Origin: an uncultured Candidatus Saccharibacteria bacterium
Lineage (GTDB): Bacteria > Patescibacteriota > Saccharimonadia > Saccharimonadales > Saccharimonadaceae
DNA length: 57,968 nt
Direction: 5' to 3'
Assembly: GCA_947165465.1 (NCBI GenBank)
Contig: CAMVAM010000006.1
Span: 1-57,968, forward strand
In this document: positions 25,276 to 34,366 of the stretch, piece after piece
Layout: each line of letters starts with the position of its first letter
Position numbering within the stretch: position 1 is the stretch's first letter
Position numbers and translations under genes: made by a program
Notes under the pieces: model-generated
What the model saw: only the letters and a program-made list of their open reading frames with translations
The model's database searches: none
What the model was told of the DNA's origin: nothing

Positions 25276-26446
25276 ATGCCTGTGGTAACCAGACATATTT
25301 ATAGAATAAAACTGTTGCAATCTTACGGAAGTCGTCATCATAAAAAGGTGAATCTCCGTCGAATTCCGGATGTGAACTAGTATTAAAACTAGTTTTACCG
25401 GTAAATCTACTATAACCTTTGTGGAGCAAGCGATACTGAATCAGATTCGATTCGATTCTTTCGAGCGTCAATCTCCGTTTCCCATTCTTTCGATACCGCC
25501 AGGCCGCCGAGATAACATAATCTTTAATATTGAAGACTCTTTCGCCAGGAAGCCACGCGGAATTAAAGAATAGATGTGCTTGGTTCGGATCACCGATATA
25601 GAACTTACTATCTTTCTTAAAATCACTATAACGCACAATATCAAGGTCCGAATCGGTTGTACCATAGCCTCTTAAGAAAGAACCGCCAACGAGTGCAATA
25701 TCAAACGGATCCATTTCTTTTTGATAAGCCGTCAATCGGTCCATAATTGCATCTAAATTCGGATAAAATGGACCAGTTAAACAGGCGTTTGGTGTCACTA
25801 AACCACCTAGCGGTTTATCTTTTTCTTCCAGCCATTTGGCTCGATTTGGCGAAATATAGAGTGGCTCTAGACGCGTAAAATCCGGAATATCTTTTGTAAG
25901 GGCAACCAACTCATCCAGCTGCTCTGGCTTTAAGATATTTCGTTCGGAAATAATTCCCCAAGTTTCTTTGAAACTACGAACTAATACTTCGTGGTGAATA
26001 TTCTGCGAGATTAAATCGTGAACTTCACTTGTTGTGATGTAGCCATAATCAAGTAGCCAAGGTGTAAGATGAGCACACTTTACGACTCGTGGTAATTCCC
26101 CATTCGGTCGGGCATCCGGCTCCATCATGTCACCTTCGTGAAAGTTCTCTCTCACGTCCATCGTGCCAAGCATACTGTACCAAGTGTCAAGATACACTTC
26201 TCGAAACCAAAGCGGTGCATCTTTTAAGACCTCAAACGGAATGTATAAAATAATCCGCTTCGAATCTTCGTGATCAAGAAGCTGCGCTAAAGCTAAGTAT
26301 ACTAGCTCCGGTACATGTGCAAATTTGACGCCGGCATACTTATCAAAGAATTGTTCCAACATTAAAGCGTGCCTAGCCCGGGCCAAACCATGCTTCATAG
26401 CAAACTCAAACTGAGATTCTATAATCGGCTTTCTAATTTGCAACAT
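25274..26446 (-). CDS. Nucleotidyltransferase-domain protein with long helical N-terminus
   Basis: 390 residues. The C-terminal part holds a pol-beta-type nucleotidyltransferase core: GGSFLRGYGTTDSDLDI (254-270), i.e. Gly-Ser plus the Asp265/267/269 metal cluster. The N-terminal ~240 residues are helical with many aromatic and acidic residues, and I do not recognise them. The tail is basic (YRKNGKRRLTLERIES). Minimal NTases serve as antitoxin/toxin AMP-transferases, aminoglycoside transferases or uridylyltransferases; this size fits none clearly. It has a strong ribosome site (GGGGGGA). It is convergent to the vWA/PurA-like operon and shares its terminator, so its link to that system is only positional. 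Confidence 0.75.
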   Translation of the reverse strand: MLQIRKPIIESQFEFAMKHGLARARHALMLEQFFDKYAGVKFAHVPELVYLALAQLLDHEDSKRIILYIPFEVLKDAPLWFREVYLDTWYSMLGTMDVRENFHEGDMMEPDARPNGELPRVVKCAHLTPWLLDYGYITTSEVHDLISQNIHHEVLVRSFKETWGIISERNILKPEQLDELVALTKDIPDFTRLEPLYISPNRAKWLEEKDKPLGGLVTPNACLTGPFYPNLDAIMDRLTAYQKEMDPFDIALVGGSFLRGYGTTDSDLDIVRYSDFKKDSKFYIGDPNQAHLFFNSAWLPGERVFNIKDYVISAAWRYRKNGKRRLTLERIESNLIQYRLLHKGYSRFTGKTSFNTSSHPEFDGDSPFYDDDFRKIATVLFYKYVWLPQA

Positions 26447-26574
26447 TTTTATCCCCCCTTTCTATTTTAATGTACTATACATATATTATATAATATTCTT
26501 AGAATAATTTCAAGATAACAGAGATGGCGATTTTGTGGTACTATAGAGGTAGAACAGAGTGATTGGAGTTAACA

Positions 26575-27423
26575 ATGAAGATTAATATTACTGATTCGGC
26601 AGACAAAAAATACTATAACGAATTTTACTGGATACTACTTAATTACGACTTCCTGCACGAAGAGCCTCATTCTCGCGTGCATTTTGCCACCACCAGACCT
26701 CTTGTCTACGCAATCGTGTCTGTCGCAATGATTATCATCTTCACGCTCTCATTTCTCATCAATCATCACATCATTAACGTCTACCCAATCATTTTCTTCT
26801 CCATCGTTCTCATCATCAGCACGTTCTATTTCTTTTATGTCCGTCGCCAAATCAATAAATATCACGCCATCAAGGGTAAACGCAGTCTCCAAATCGCCAA
26901 ATACTTCATCGAAGTAAGAAACAGTAGTGGCAAATATCGCTTGCTTTGGAAAGACACTAAATCCGTCATCTTCAACCATTACACCATCTGCTTCATTCCA
27001 AAAGATCCAACCAAGATTCTTATCTCTACCCGTATTGAATATAAAAAACAAATCAAGAAGGCTATCCGCGAATACAGCAAGCGCCGCCTAGTCGTGGATA
27101 ATACTAAGCTCTACGAAAAGAAACCAAAGAAGACTCCAGAAAAAGAATTGACCGAAGCTTTGAACGAATTAAAACCGGAAGCAAGAGAGCTAGAAGAGCC
27201 GATTGTAAAGGCACCGGCAAAGAAAGCTATCGCAAAATCTGCCAAAAAGGCCTCTGTTAAAGCTACTACTAAGCCAAAGACTGGCAAAAAGTCGAGCGCG
27301 GTGAAAACCTCCGGTAAAAAGACTGTTGCTAAGAAAACAGCTGCTAAAAAGACTACAACTAAGAAAACTACAGCCAAAAAATCTACTAAGAAGAAAGTAT
27401 CTAAAACTGCAAAGGCAGAATGA
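26575..27423 (+). CDS. YcxB-like membrane protein with histone H1-like basic tail
   Basis: 282 residues. Two membrane segments (about 38-58 and 64-85) are followed by a YcxB-like cytoplasmic domain (about 90-165: YFIEVRNSSGKYRLLWKD and KILISTRI). The C-terminal ~65 residues consist of KKxxxKK/AKKTT repeats with almost only Lys, Ala, Thr and Ser, as in bacterial histone H1-like proteins. This would place a nucleic-acid- or polyanion-binding tail on the inner membrane face. The start is at the ATG 8 nt after GGAG. Its stop overlaps the ADP-ribosylglycohydrolase ATG (ATGATGA region), giving coupled translation. Confidence 0.8.
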   Translation: MKINITDSADKKYYNEFYWILLNYDFLHEEPHSRVHFATTRPLVYAIVSVAMIIIFTLSFLINHHIINVYPIIFFSIVLIISTFYFFYVRRQINKYHAIKGKRSLQIAKYFIEVRNSSGKYRLLWKDTKSVIFNHYTICFIPKDPTKILISTRIEYKKQIKKAIREYSKRRLVVDNTKLYEKKPKKTPEKELTEALNELKPEARELEEPIVKAPAKKAIAKSAKKASVKATTKPKTGKKSSAVKTSGKKTVAKKTAAKKTTTKKTTAKKSTKKKVSKTAKAE

Positions 27424-28514
27424 TGAAATATCAAGATAAAGCGCGTGGGATGTTGGTCGGCCTAGCCGTCGGCGACGCTTTGGGTGCACCGGTGGAATTT
27501 CTCCCGGCACCATCAGATTTTTATATTAAAGAAATGGGCGACAAAATCGCGCACTACCACAAGAATACCCGCCTACCGGCCGGAGTTTGGACCGATGATA
27601 CTTCAATGGCACTTTGTATTGCCGACAGTTTGCTTGAAAACAAAGGTTACAATTCTTACGACATCATGGACAAATTCATGAAATGGGCCTACGATGGTTA
27701 TCGTATGCACCCGCAAGGCGTATTAGATGTGGGCAATCAAACACTCCGCGCCTTAGATGAATACGAGAAGTCCAAAGTTGTCCAAAAAAGCACAGAGAAG
27801 ACTGAATCCGCCGGCAATGGTCCCATCATGCGCCTGGCGCCAATCATTATCGCAAATACTTTTATTGATAAAAACTATCCAACACTTAAAGATGGTTATG
27901 AAAGTGGAGCCCTTGTCACCAAACCGGAAGATGAAGAAAGTGAATTCATCGATAGTAAAGAAATCGCACCGACACTCAAAATGGCCGAACTATCCTGTCG
28001 TGAAACACATGATAGTATCGCAGCCATCACGGTCACAGAAATGTTCACTACAACGCTCTACTGCGCCCTCCACGGCCTTGAAAAGCGCAATATATTAAAC
28101 TATGCGTCCCGTTGGATGGTAGGCGAAGAATACGATAAATATTGGCTAGAAAATATCGACGCTCTGATGGGACGCCCAGTTAAAAAAGATGAAAACCAGT
28201 TCGTAGATTTAGGTGGCTACATCGTCGATACTTTCGCCATTGCTCTCTGGGGATTATTAAATTTCCATACTTTTGAGGAAGGTATGCTCGCCGTAATTCG
28301 TCTCGGTGGCGATACAGATACCAATGCCGCCTGCTACGGTCAGCTCGCCGGTGCATATTATGGTTACGAAGCTATCCCTGAAGAATGGCGAAAAGATGTC
28401 TATCTTTCGGACGAACTCGTCGAAATCGCCGATAAATTACTCGAAATGGACGAATGTCCGATAAGAGCTACCCGTTTCGAAGACGACGACTTTTTCAAAG
28501 AGCCACAAAGATAA
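27420..28514 (+). CDS. ADP-ribosylglycohydrolase (DraG/ARH family)
   Basis: 364 residues. Enzymes of this family remove ADP-ribose from proteins, nucleic acids or small molecules using two Mg2+. Metal-binding positions are visible: VGDALGAPVEF near the N-terminus, WTDDTSMAL (about 58-66), GNGPIMRLAPI (about 136-146) and LGGDTDTNAAC (about 300-310). The internal region with ISxETHDSI-like CRETHDSIAAI is also typical. It is translated from overlapping codons of the preceding membrane protein and overlaps the next, HD-type gene. Substrate is unknown; no ADP-ribosyltransferase partner (such as DraT or a DarT-like protein) is evident in the window. Confidence 0.92.
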   Translation: MMKYQDKARGMLVGLAVGDALGAPVEFLPAPSDFYIKEMGDKIAHYHKNTRLPAGVWTDDTSMALCIADSLLENKGYNSYDIMDKFMKWAYDGYRMHPQGVLDVGNQTLRALDEYEKSKVVQKSTEKTESAGNGPIMRLAPIIIANTFIDKNYPTLKDGYESGALVTKPEDEESEFIDSKEIAPTLKMAELSCRETHDSIAAITVTEMFTTTLYCALHGLEKRNILNYASRWMVGEEYDKYWLENIDALMGRPVKKDENQFVDLGGYIVDTFAIALWGLLNFHTFEEGMLAVIRLGGDTDTNAACYGQLAGAYYGYEAIPEEWRKDVYLSDELVEIADKLLEMDECPIRATRFEDDDFFKEPQR

Positions 28515-29014
28515 GCATATTTGACATTTTATACTTCAAGACTCCATATATCGTTCACCCTCTTGAAGCACTAGGGATCGTCGCCGGCATTACGGAAGAC
28601 GAAGAAGTTTTGGCTGCCGCAGTTTTACACGACACGGTCGAAGATACCGAAGCCACCACTGAAATAATTGAAAAGAAATTCGGCAAAAGAGTAGCCGAAC
28701 TAGTCGCCGCCGAAAGCGAAGACAAACGTGAGGATCAACCAGAGGCCGACACTTGGCAAATCCGTAAAGAAGAGACCCTTCGCGACCTAAAAACTGCGAA
28801 CACCGATGCCCGTATCGTCTGTCTTGGCGATAAACTATCAAATATTCGCGCAATCGAAAGAGACTACGAAAGAATCGGTGAAGAGTTTTGGAATAGGTTT
28901 AATCAAAAAGAAAAAGCTAAGCACGCCTGGTATTACAAAGGTATCGCCGAAATCCTCGGCACCGATGAATTAATCAACAAACCCCGGCTTACCGCGAATA
29001 CAAACAGCGAGTAG
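28454..29014 (+). CDS. RelA/SpoT-type HD hydrolase, N-terminally truncated
   Basis: Resembles the small MESH1/SpoT hydrolase domain: TPYIVHPLEALGIV, then the HD pair in AAVLHDTVEDTEAT, then CLGDKLSNIRAI. The family normally begins with an HxGQxRK block that supplies the first metal-binding His just before PYIxHP. Here the codons before TPYIVHP give an unrelated sequence (SIFDILYFK), and that His is missing. The only ATG in frame (28454) lies 61 bp inside the ADP-ribosylglycohydrolase gene and has no ribosome site. Either the gene lost its 5' end when it became fused to its neighbour, or it is translated from a non-standard start. Possible pseudogene. Confidence 0.6.
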   Translation: MSDKSYPFRRRRLFQRATKISIFDILYFKTPYIVHPLEALGIVAGITEDEEVLAAAVLHDTVEDTEATTEIIEKKFGKRVAELVAAESEDKREDQPEADTWQIRKEETLRDLKTANTDARIVCLGDKLSNIRAIERDYERIGEEFWNRFNQKEKAKHAWYYKGIAEILGTDELINKPRLTANTNSE

Positions 29015-29034
29015 AAGCTGTATTTGGGGCATAA

Positions 29035-32000
29035 TTATTGCGTAATATACGACGCAGCCGGGCGAGCGATACAACGAATTGGAAGACCCATATCGCGATC
29101 GTAGCCGCCAGTCCCTACGTTACGGCTGTTATCTGAAGAAAAGTCAATATAGTATGCACGGTCTGCGTTCTTCGCGCCAGTCGCCCAGAAAGCTCCGGTA
29201 TAGCCAACCATATCATACGAACCACTCCAAGTACCAGTAAGTGGCAAATAGGTAGGAGAAAGCCAAAGATTACCTGAATATCGGTAAAGAAGGTCATAAT
29301 AAGTGGATGGCCCATAACCACCACGAGGAAGCGTCCAACCAGCCGGACAAATAGACTGGTCGAGTAGCACACCTGCCGTAGTGTAACTCGAGCTATCATT
29401 AAGGGCTACAGCCGCGGTCCAGTTGTAATAATTCCCCAAGCGATATTGCGTCGTACCGGATGTACTAATATAAGAAGTGCTGCTACCGCTACCACTATGT
29501 GTATTACCGTTCCAATATCTAACACCCGGATTATAAGACTGCGGGGTAGTAGTTGTAAAATTCCAAGTTGAGTTTGTATAAGTAGAAGAGGAAGGAGTCC
29601 AGTTAGCCGAAATATCCGTATTGGCCGGTGTTAGTGTTTTGCTAGTACTAAGATCAAGATCAAGATTCTGCGTCATCCAAACATTACCATCAGATAGTTT
29701 AGAAATGTAATAATAATTATTATCGCGATTGTCCATAAGCTGATACTGCGTTCCCACAGACATTGAGTTAAATACACCTTTGCGAGCGGCATTCGTTAAT
29801 GTTGCGAAATCTTGCATATAAGTTAAATCAGAAATCTTTGATTCATCCAAGACACAACGAATTAAATTGCCACTAGCACGATCAATACAGGCATCATTAT
29901 AAACAGTAGAACTATTACTAGTGAACTGCAACCCTAGCATTTTACCATTTCTAGAGAAACAACCGGTATCAGCCGCACTTGACGACCAATAACTTCCTAA
30001 CCAGTCTAGAGATGTTGGCGTAGAGCTAGTAAAGGTACCACTAAGCGTCATACCAGCACCGCCAGCAGCAACAGAAGTATGGAGCAATGTATTGGTACTA
30101 TAATAATTTACAAAATCCGGAATCTCGCCAGTGTTTCTGGTAGCAGTTGGCAATCTCCAACCGGCCGGGCAGATATCGTATTCAGCATCAGCAGAATTAG
30201 TTGAGCTAGTGATAGTACCACCTGAAGCGGCATAATAATTATATAGAATACCATAAGGCGAATAGCTAACCGAATCAGTACCAGAGACGAAAATGTATTC
30301 ACCAGCAGTATACGTATTGGAACCGGAAGTCTTCCTCCAGCCATTAAATATAGTTGCTGTAATGGTAGTAGCAATATTTGTATTGGCAGACGTAAGACTA
30401 ACGCTAAGATCCGTAGCACCAAGCTGAAGATTTTCAACCATCCAACAAACGCCATCGCTCATCCTCTTAATAGTATAAACATGATTATCTCTGGTATCTA
30501 ATGCTAGTCTTGCCGTAGACGTACAATCACTGGCAGTAAGGTTTTGCATAACTGGACCATTAAATACAGCATTGGCAGTTAAAGTGGCATTTGAAGTGCC
30601 GATTTTGTAAGTAGTGGTTTGCGTATTAGAAGAACCGATTGTGCCAGATGTAGCAGACCAACTACTAAAGACATAATTAGAAGCAGGACTCATAGTGATT
30701 GAGACAGCAACGCCTTCTTCGAGAGTAATAGACCCGCCATTCGACACAGATTGCCCATTTATCATAACACTAGACACGGTAGTGCCATAAGAAACCGTAA
30801 GAGTATGGGCTGGTTTTTTCAGTACGCACCGTATAGCGAGCCCGTTGTAGCGGCCGAAGCTATCGGCCGGATTGACACCCGACGTATAGAGGTACAGGCC
30901 GTACATACCCGAGTCATTGAACCTAGTAGAAGACCAGTAGTCGCCGTAAGACCCCTGACCCACCGGAGCGGCACTGAGGAAGCCGCCAGCGAGAGCGAAA
31001 GCAGCTCCGGAATTCTCAATTGATGCTCTCATGAGAGCGTTGGAGTTATACTCGGCGTAAAGAGCCTGGAATTCTCCGGAGCTTCCGCCGGTTGGGAGAC
31101 GCCATCCGACAGGGCAAATATCATAACTGGCATTGTTGCTGTTAGAACTACCAGAAATTGTTCCGGCAGAAGCGGCATAGTAATTGTAGAGAGTGCCATA
31201 GGCTGTGCCGGAAGTGGAGTCTGTGCCAGAGACACTAATAAATTCACCGGCATCATAGGTAGCGGATCCGGCTGTTTTCTTCCAGCTATTGAAGGTAGAA
31301 GCGGTAACAGTGGTGACTAGATTGGTGTTGGCGGACGTGAGATCTGTTGTAATGCCGGTACGTCCAAGATCCAAGTTTTCCATCATCCAACAATTACCGT
31401 CATTGAGGCGCTGGATAGTATAGGTATGCATATCACGACTATCATAAACAGTAGATGCAGCGGAAGTACAATTCGAAGAATCAAGATTCTGAATATAAGT
31501 ACCGGTGAATGTAGCAGTAGCCGTAAGAGTTGCGTCAGATGAAGCCATTGTATAGTAGGACGACGCAAGGCCCGTCCAAAAGAGCGAACCAGCGGTAGCA
31601 GACCATCTATTAAAAGTATAATCAGAAGACGTAGTCGCATTGATAGAGTATCTAACTCCTTGTTCAAGGCTAATTGTACCACCATCTGCGATTACTTGTC
31701 CGTTAATCTCCACACTAGATATGCCGGTTCCATATGAAATTGTAAGAGTAGAATAGGGATTCTTTGCCACGCAACGTACAGATTGGCCACGAGACGTTTG
31801 CCATCCAGTTCCCGTTGATACACGTGATTCATCTATATCTAGAGTCCATGCTGATCCATTCGACGTATACGTAGAAGTCCAATAGAGACCTCTTGTACCA
31901 ACATCATAAGGAGAGCCACTAGCAAAGAAACCGGCAAATGCAATAGCCGCGCCAGAATCCGCGATAGGTGATCTCATGAGGGCAACGGAATTATATTGTG

Positions 32001-33438
32001 CGTATAGATTAGTAAAACTACCATAAGAATTATAATTAGGCAGTCTCCATCCGGCCGGACAAATATCATATATCGCATCACCACTATTGGTTTGCCCAGA
32101 AATAGTCCCGGCAGTAGTGGTGTAGTAATTATAAAGGGTACCATATGGAGTACCGGAAGTAGAATCGGTGCCGGAGATATTGATGAATTCACCAGCATCA
32201 TAAGTCGAGGAGCCGGAAGACTTCCTCCAGCCGTTAAAAGTGGCGGCGGTTACGGTGGTAGAAAGATTAGTGTTAGAACTCGTTAGATCAGAGGCAAGGT
32301 TTACTCGCCCCAAATCCAAATTGTCTGTCATCCAAACCACACCGTCTAAGAGCTTTGCAAGATGATAATATGTACCATCACGAACATCAATCAAGCGATA
32401 GTTCACCCCTGTGGACATTGTGCTCGCAATAGTTTCATTCATATCTTGGATACAAACGGCATCCGTAACGGAATTATTCGTCGCAATAGTAGTGGCAGAG
32501 GTGTTACAAGTAATATTCAGTGTCCAGATGGCGTAAAGAATAATTCCGGTATTATTTTTAGTATAATCTATCGCATATATATCACCTGCAGCATAAGTCG
32601 TGCCAGAACAGGTTTCATTACCACCGGTTCCTCTAGTTGGGGCAACCGTGCACCAACCGGCAAAGGAGTGGTTCTGTCGTACCGGAATTGTATTCGGAAG
32701 TGTAATAGCGGTTGCAGTTACAGCTTCACTACTCATAGTGCTCGGAAGATATGTCACAGTGTCATCGCCGCCGTTCCCATTAAATACGATTCTATACGGC
32801 ACGGCATTAGCCGTTGCTTCCAAAGTAAATACAGTATTGACATACGAACCATATGGGAGACTCAAATCTATTCTTGCACCTAGCGAAATACTATAACTTT
32901 TGGCAGTGCTATTTGCCGCGGAAGTTACATCAAGAATTGTGCCAGAGGATGTTGGCGAAGGAAGATAATTAGAATTTGAAGCAGAATTAAGATAGTTTGG
33001 TTTATAGCCCCAACGATTACTAAGCGGCGTATTTCCGGAGCTTGCGAATTGTTCCGCGGTTACAGCAGAAGTAAGAGTCGGCAAAGAATCATTCCCTTTA
33101 TCAAGGGTAGTTTTAGATGAACGAGCCGTTAAAGTGTAGCCTGTATAATTAGTTGTCGCGATAATAAATCTAATATCATCCTTTCCGGATGTTGTTACAA
33201 AAGCGCCTACTCTGCTCGGGTTAACCGTAATCGAAGCGACATTGTTTAATTCCGTAAATGTGATTGTGCTTGGAATAGTCGGATCCACAACGGCAGAAAC
33301 ATCATCTTTCTCCTGAGAATACGGCACAAAGATATAAATACTAATAAGAATCAAAATGATAACAGAAAACGTTTTTAAAAACCGTTTTGCTCTGCTTGGA
33401 CCAATACGAAATCTATTTCTTCGTTTTCCTAAAAACAT
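29035..33438 (-). CDS. Giant FISUMP-repeat surface protein (1467 aa)
   Basis: A basic N-terminus and hydrophobic segment (about 21-41, signal peptide or anchor) lead to a ~190-residue N-terminal domain (TLTARSSKTTLDKG, NTPLSNRWGYKPNYLNS). One InlB-like repeat (YRIVFNGNGGDDT to LYAIWT) follows, then four FISUMP modules separated by two repeats with a recurring YGTxxSSVxINGQ motif. Each FISUMP module has the order D.RDNxxYxIxKLxDGNCWMxENL, a YNYYAA turn, YDICPAGWRLP and a closing IRCV. There is no C-terminal sorting signal or membrane span. The protein is Ser/Thr/Asn/Tyr-rich and nearly Lys-free in the modules, as expected for an extracellular adhesin. It is a paralogue of the 3515-residue protein downstream. 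The ribosome site is weak (CGAGG, 2 nt before ATG). Confidence 0.92.
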   Translation of the reverse strand: MFLGKRRNRFRIGPSRAKRFLKTFSVIILILISIYIFVPYSQEKDDVSAVVDPTIPSTITFTELNNVASITVNPSRVGAFVTTSGKDDIRFIIATTNYTGYTLTARSSKTTLDKGNDSLPTLTSAVTAEQFASSGNTPLSNRWGYKPNYLNSASNSNYLPSPTSSGTILDVTSAANSTAKSYSISLGARIDLSLPYGSYVNTVFTLEATANAVPYRIVFNGNGGDDTVTYLPSTMSSEAVTATAITLPNTIPVRQNHSFAGWCTVAPTRGTGGNETCSGTTYAAGDIYAIDYTKNNTGIILYAIWTLNITCNTSATTIATNNSVTDAVCIQDMNETIASTMSTGVNYRLIDVRDGTYYHLAKLLDGVVWMTDNLDLGRVNLASDLTSSNTNLSTTVTAATFNGWRKSSGSSTYDAGEFINISGTDSTSGTPYGTLYNYYTTTAGTISGQTNSGDAIYDICPAGWRLPNYNSYGSFTNLYAQYNSVALMRSPIADSGAAIAFAGFFASGSPYDVGTRGLYWTSTYTSNGSAWTLDIDESRVSTGTGWQTSRGQSVRCVAKNPYSTLTISYGTGISSVEINGQVIADGGTISLEQGVRYSINATTSSDYTFNRWSATAGSLFWTGLASSYYTMASSDATLTATATFTGTYIQNLDSSNCTSAASTVYDSRDMHTYTIQRLNDGNCWMMENLDLGRTGITTDLTSANTNLVTTVTASTFNSWKKTAGSATYDAGEFISVSGTDSTSGTAYGTLYNYYAASAGTISGSSNSNNASYDICPVGWRLPTGGSSGEFQALYAEYNSNALMRASIENSGAAFALAGGFLSAAPVGQGSYGDYWSSTRFNDSGMYGLYLYTSGVNPADSFGRYNGLAIRCVLKKPAHTLTVSYGTTVSSVMINGQSVSNGGSITLEEGVAVSITMSPASNYVFSSWSATSGTIGSSNTQTTTYKIGTSNATLTANAVFNGPVMQNLTASDCTSTARLALDTRDNHVYTIKRMSDGVCWMVENLQLGATDLSVSLTSANTNIATTITATIFNGWRKTSGSNTYTAGEYIFVSGTDSVSYSPYGILYNYYAASGGTITSSTNSADAEYDICPAGWRLPTATRNTGEIPDFVNYYSTNTLLHTSVAAGGAGMTLSGTFTSSTPTSLDWLGSYWSSSAADTGCFSRNGKMLGLQFTSNSSTVYNDACIDRASGNLIRCVLDESKISDLTYMQDFATLTNAARKGVFNSMSVGTQYQLMDNRDNNYYYISKLSDGNVWMTQNLDLDLSTSKTLTPANTDISANWTPSSSTYTNSTWNFTTTTPQSYNPGVRYWNGNTHSGSGSSTSYISTSGTTQYRLGNYYNWTAAVALNDSSSYTTAGVLLDQSICPAGWTLPRGGYGPSTYYDLLYRYSGNLWLSPTYLPLTGTWSGSYDMVGYTGAFWATGAKNADRAYYIDFSSDNSRNVGTGGYDRDMGLPIRCIARPAASYITQ
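29050..32470 (-). repeat. Four tandem FISUMP modules within the 1467-aa protein gene
   Basis: Module order along the protein: about 32450-31760, 31500-30825, 30545-29857 and 29815-29060. Linkers after modules 1 and 2 encode a shared ~80-residue beta repeat (SYGTxxSSVxINGQ). Modules 3 and 4 are joined directly. Boundaries were read from the conserved Cys codons and are approximate. Confidence 0.8.
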
Positions 33439-33493
33439 AACCTCGTTATGTCTTTATTTTATAAAAAATATGAGCGTGTGTAAACAACAAAAA

Positions 33494-33569
33494 TGGAGCC
33501 GCGAACGAGATTTGAACTCGTGACCTCATCCTTACCATGGATGCGCTCTACCAACTGAGCTATCGCGGC
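33494..33569 (-). tRNA. tRNA-Thr(GGT)
   Basis: A 76-nt cloverleaf with encoded CCA. Acceptor stem GCCGCGA/TCGCGGC; anticodon stem CATCC/GGATG with loop ATGGTAA, giving anticodon GGT; T-loop TTCAAAT. No tail mimic follows it. Confidence 0.94.
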
Positions 33570-33613
33570 ACTAAAAATATTCTATCACATCGAGCTCTAT
33601 TTTTCAATAAAAT

Positions 33614-34330
33614 CTATTCCTCGGCCGAATCGTCAATTTCTGGCAAGTTCTCGGCTTCTTTTTCGCCTTTGATCGTATGGACAATTTCTTTGCCATCCTC
33701 AATCGTGCCACGAATATTCTCACGTGTAAGGGCATTAATCACCTCAATTACACCAGCAATCGACGTCAGAGCTCCCATTACAATATAACCATTAATATCA
33801 ATCGAAGTACAACAAATGAGGAAGTATGGCCCAAGGATAAGTTCACACACCATCAGAACAATCATAAACTTCCAACGGAAATCCTTGTTGTCGCGTTTCT
33901 TGATAGTAGAAATAATGTTAAGCACACCGTTAAGCGTAGTGAAGAAACCGGACATTAAATTAAGCACAATATTTGTAAAGTCACGATTTATCAAGAGAAA
34001 AATCCCGAGTCCAGCCACGGCGCAGTATAACAAAGATTCTGCAATCTGGAGCCAGAATAGCTTTTTCCCTACTACTTTCTCTTCGCGCTCGTTGTCTTTG
34101 AGATTATCGAGATTTGATTTCAGATATCCAAGGCGATAGAGCGCCCAAAATGCCAACCCAGCACCAACTAGCGTAATCGCGAGTGGCAAAGTCATTGTGT
34201 CATTTCCCTTGCCCTGAAGAGCGCCAATGAACATCATTATGCCACCCATCAACATCATGATAGATGAAGCAATCCTGTTCTTGATAAAGATTAACCAAAC
34301 ATTAAATCCACGTTTAACTAGCTTATTCAT
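33614..34330 (-). CDS. DUF308/HdeD-like membrane protein
   Basis: 238 residues with about six membrane segments (for example 14-36, 46-66, 88-108, 113-135, 148-168, 174-196) and a charged C-terminus ending in EAENLPEIDDSAEE. The pattern of paired short spans with FNVWLIFIKNRIASSIMMLMGGIMMF and a central GVLNIISTIKKRDNK loop resembles the DUF308/HdeD group. Function unknown. A TACAAT box (34337-34342) 6 nt before the ATG predicts a leaderless message. Confidence 0.72.
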   Translation of the reverse strand: MNKLVKRGFNVWLIFIKNRIASSIMMLMGGIMMFIGALQGKGNDTMTLPLAITLVGAGLAFWALYRLGYLKSNLDNLKDNEREEKVVGKKLFWLQIAESLLYCAVAGLGIFLLINRDFTNIVLNLMSGFFTTLNGVLNIISTIKKRDNKDFRWKFMIVLMVCELILGPYFLICCTSIDINGYIVMGALTSIAGVIEVINALTRENIRGTIEDGKEIVHTIKGEKEAENLPEIDDSAEE

Positions 34331-34366
34331 AATTCCATTGTAGCAAAAATAGAAAAATAATAAATA

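Noticed and set aside
27200-27420. Tandem AAG/ACT-rich short repeats resembling a repeat array
   Set aside because: They are codons of the Lys/Thr/Ala histone-like tail in one open frame; unit length varies and there are no unique spacers, so it is neither CRISPR nor an independent DNA repeat.
29000-29035. Possible terminator for the 1467-residue protein gene
   Set aside because: The only stem found there is short and interrupted and lacks a clean U-run.
32362-32883. Plus-strand reading frame of 173 codons opposite the 1467-residue protein
   Set aside because: Composition is that of the antisense of a Ser/Thr-rich repeat gene, there is no ribosome site, and the protein looks like none I know.
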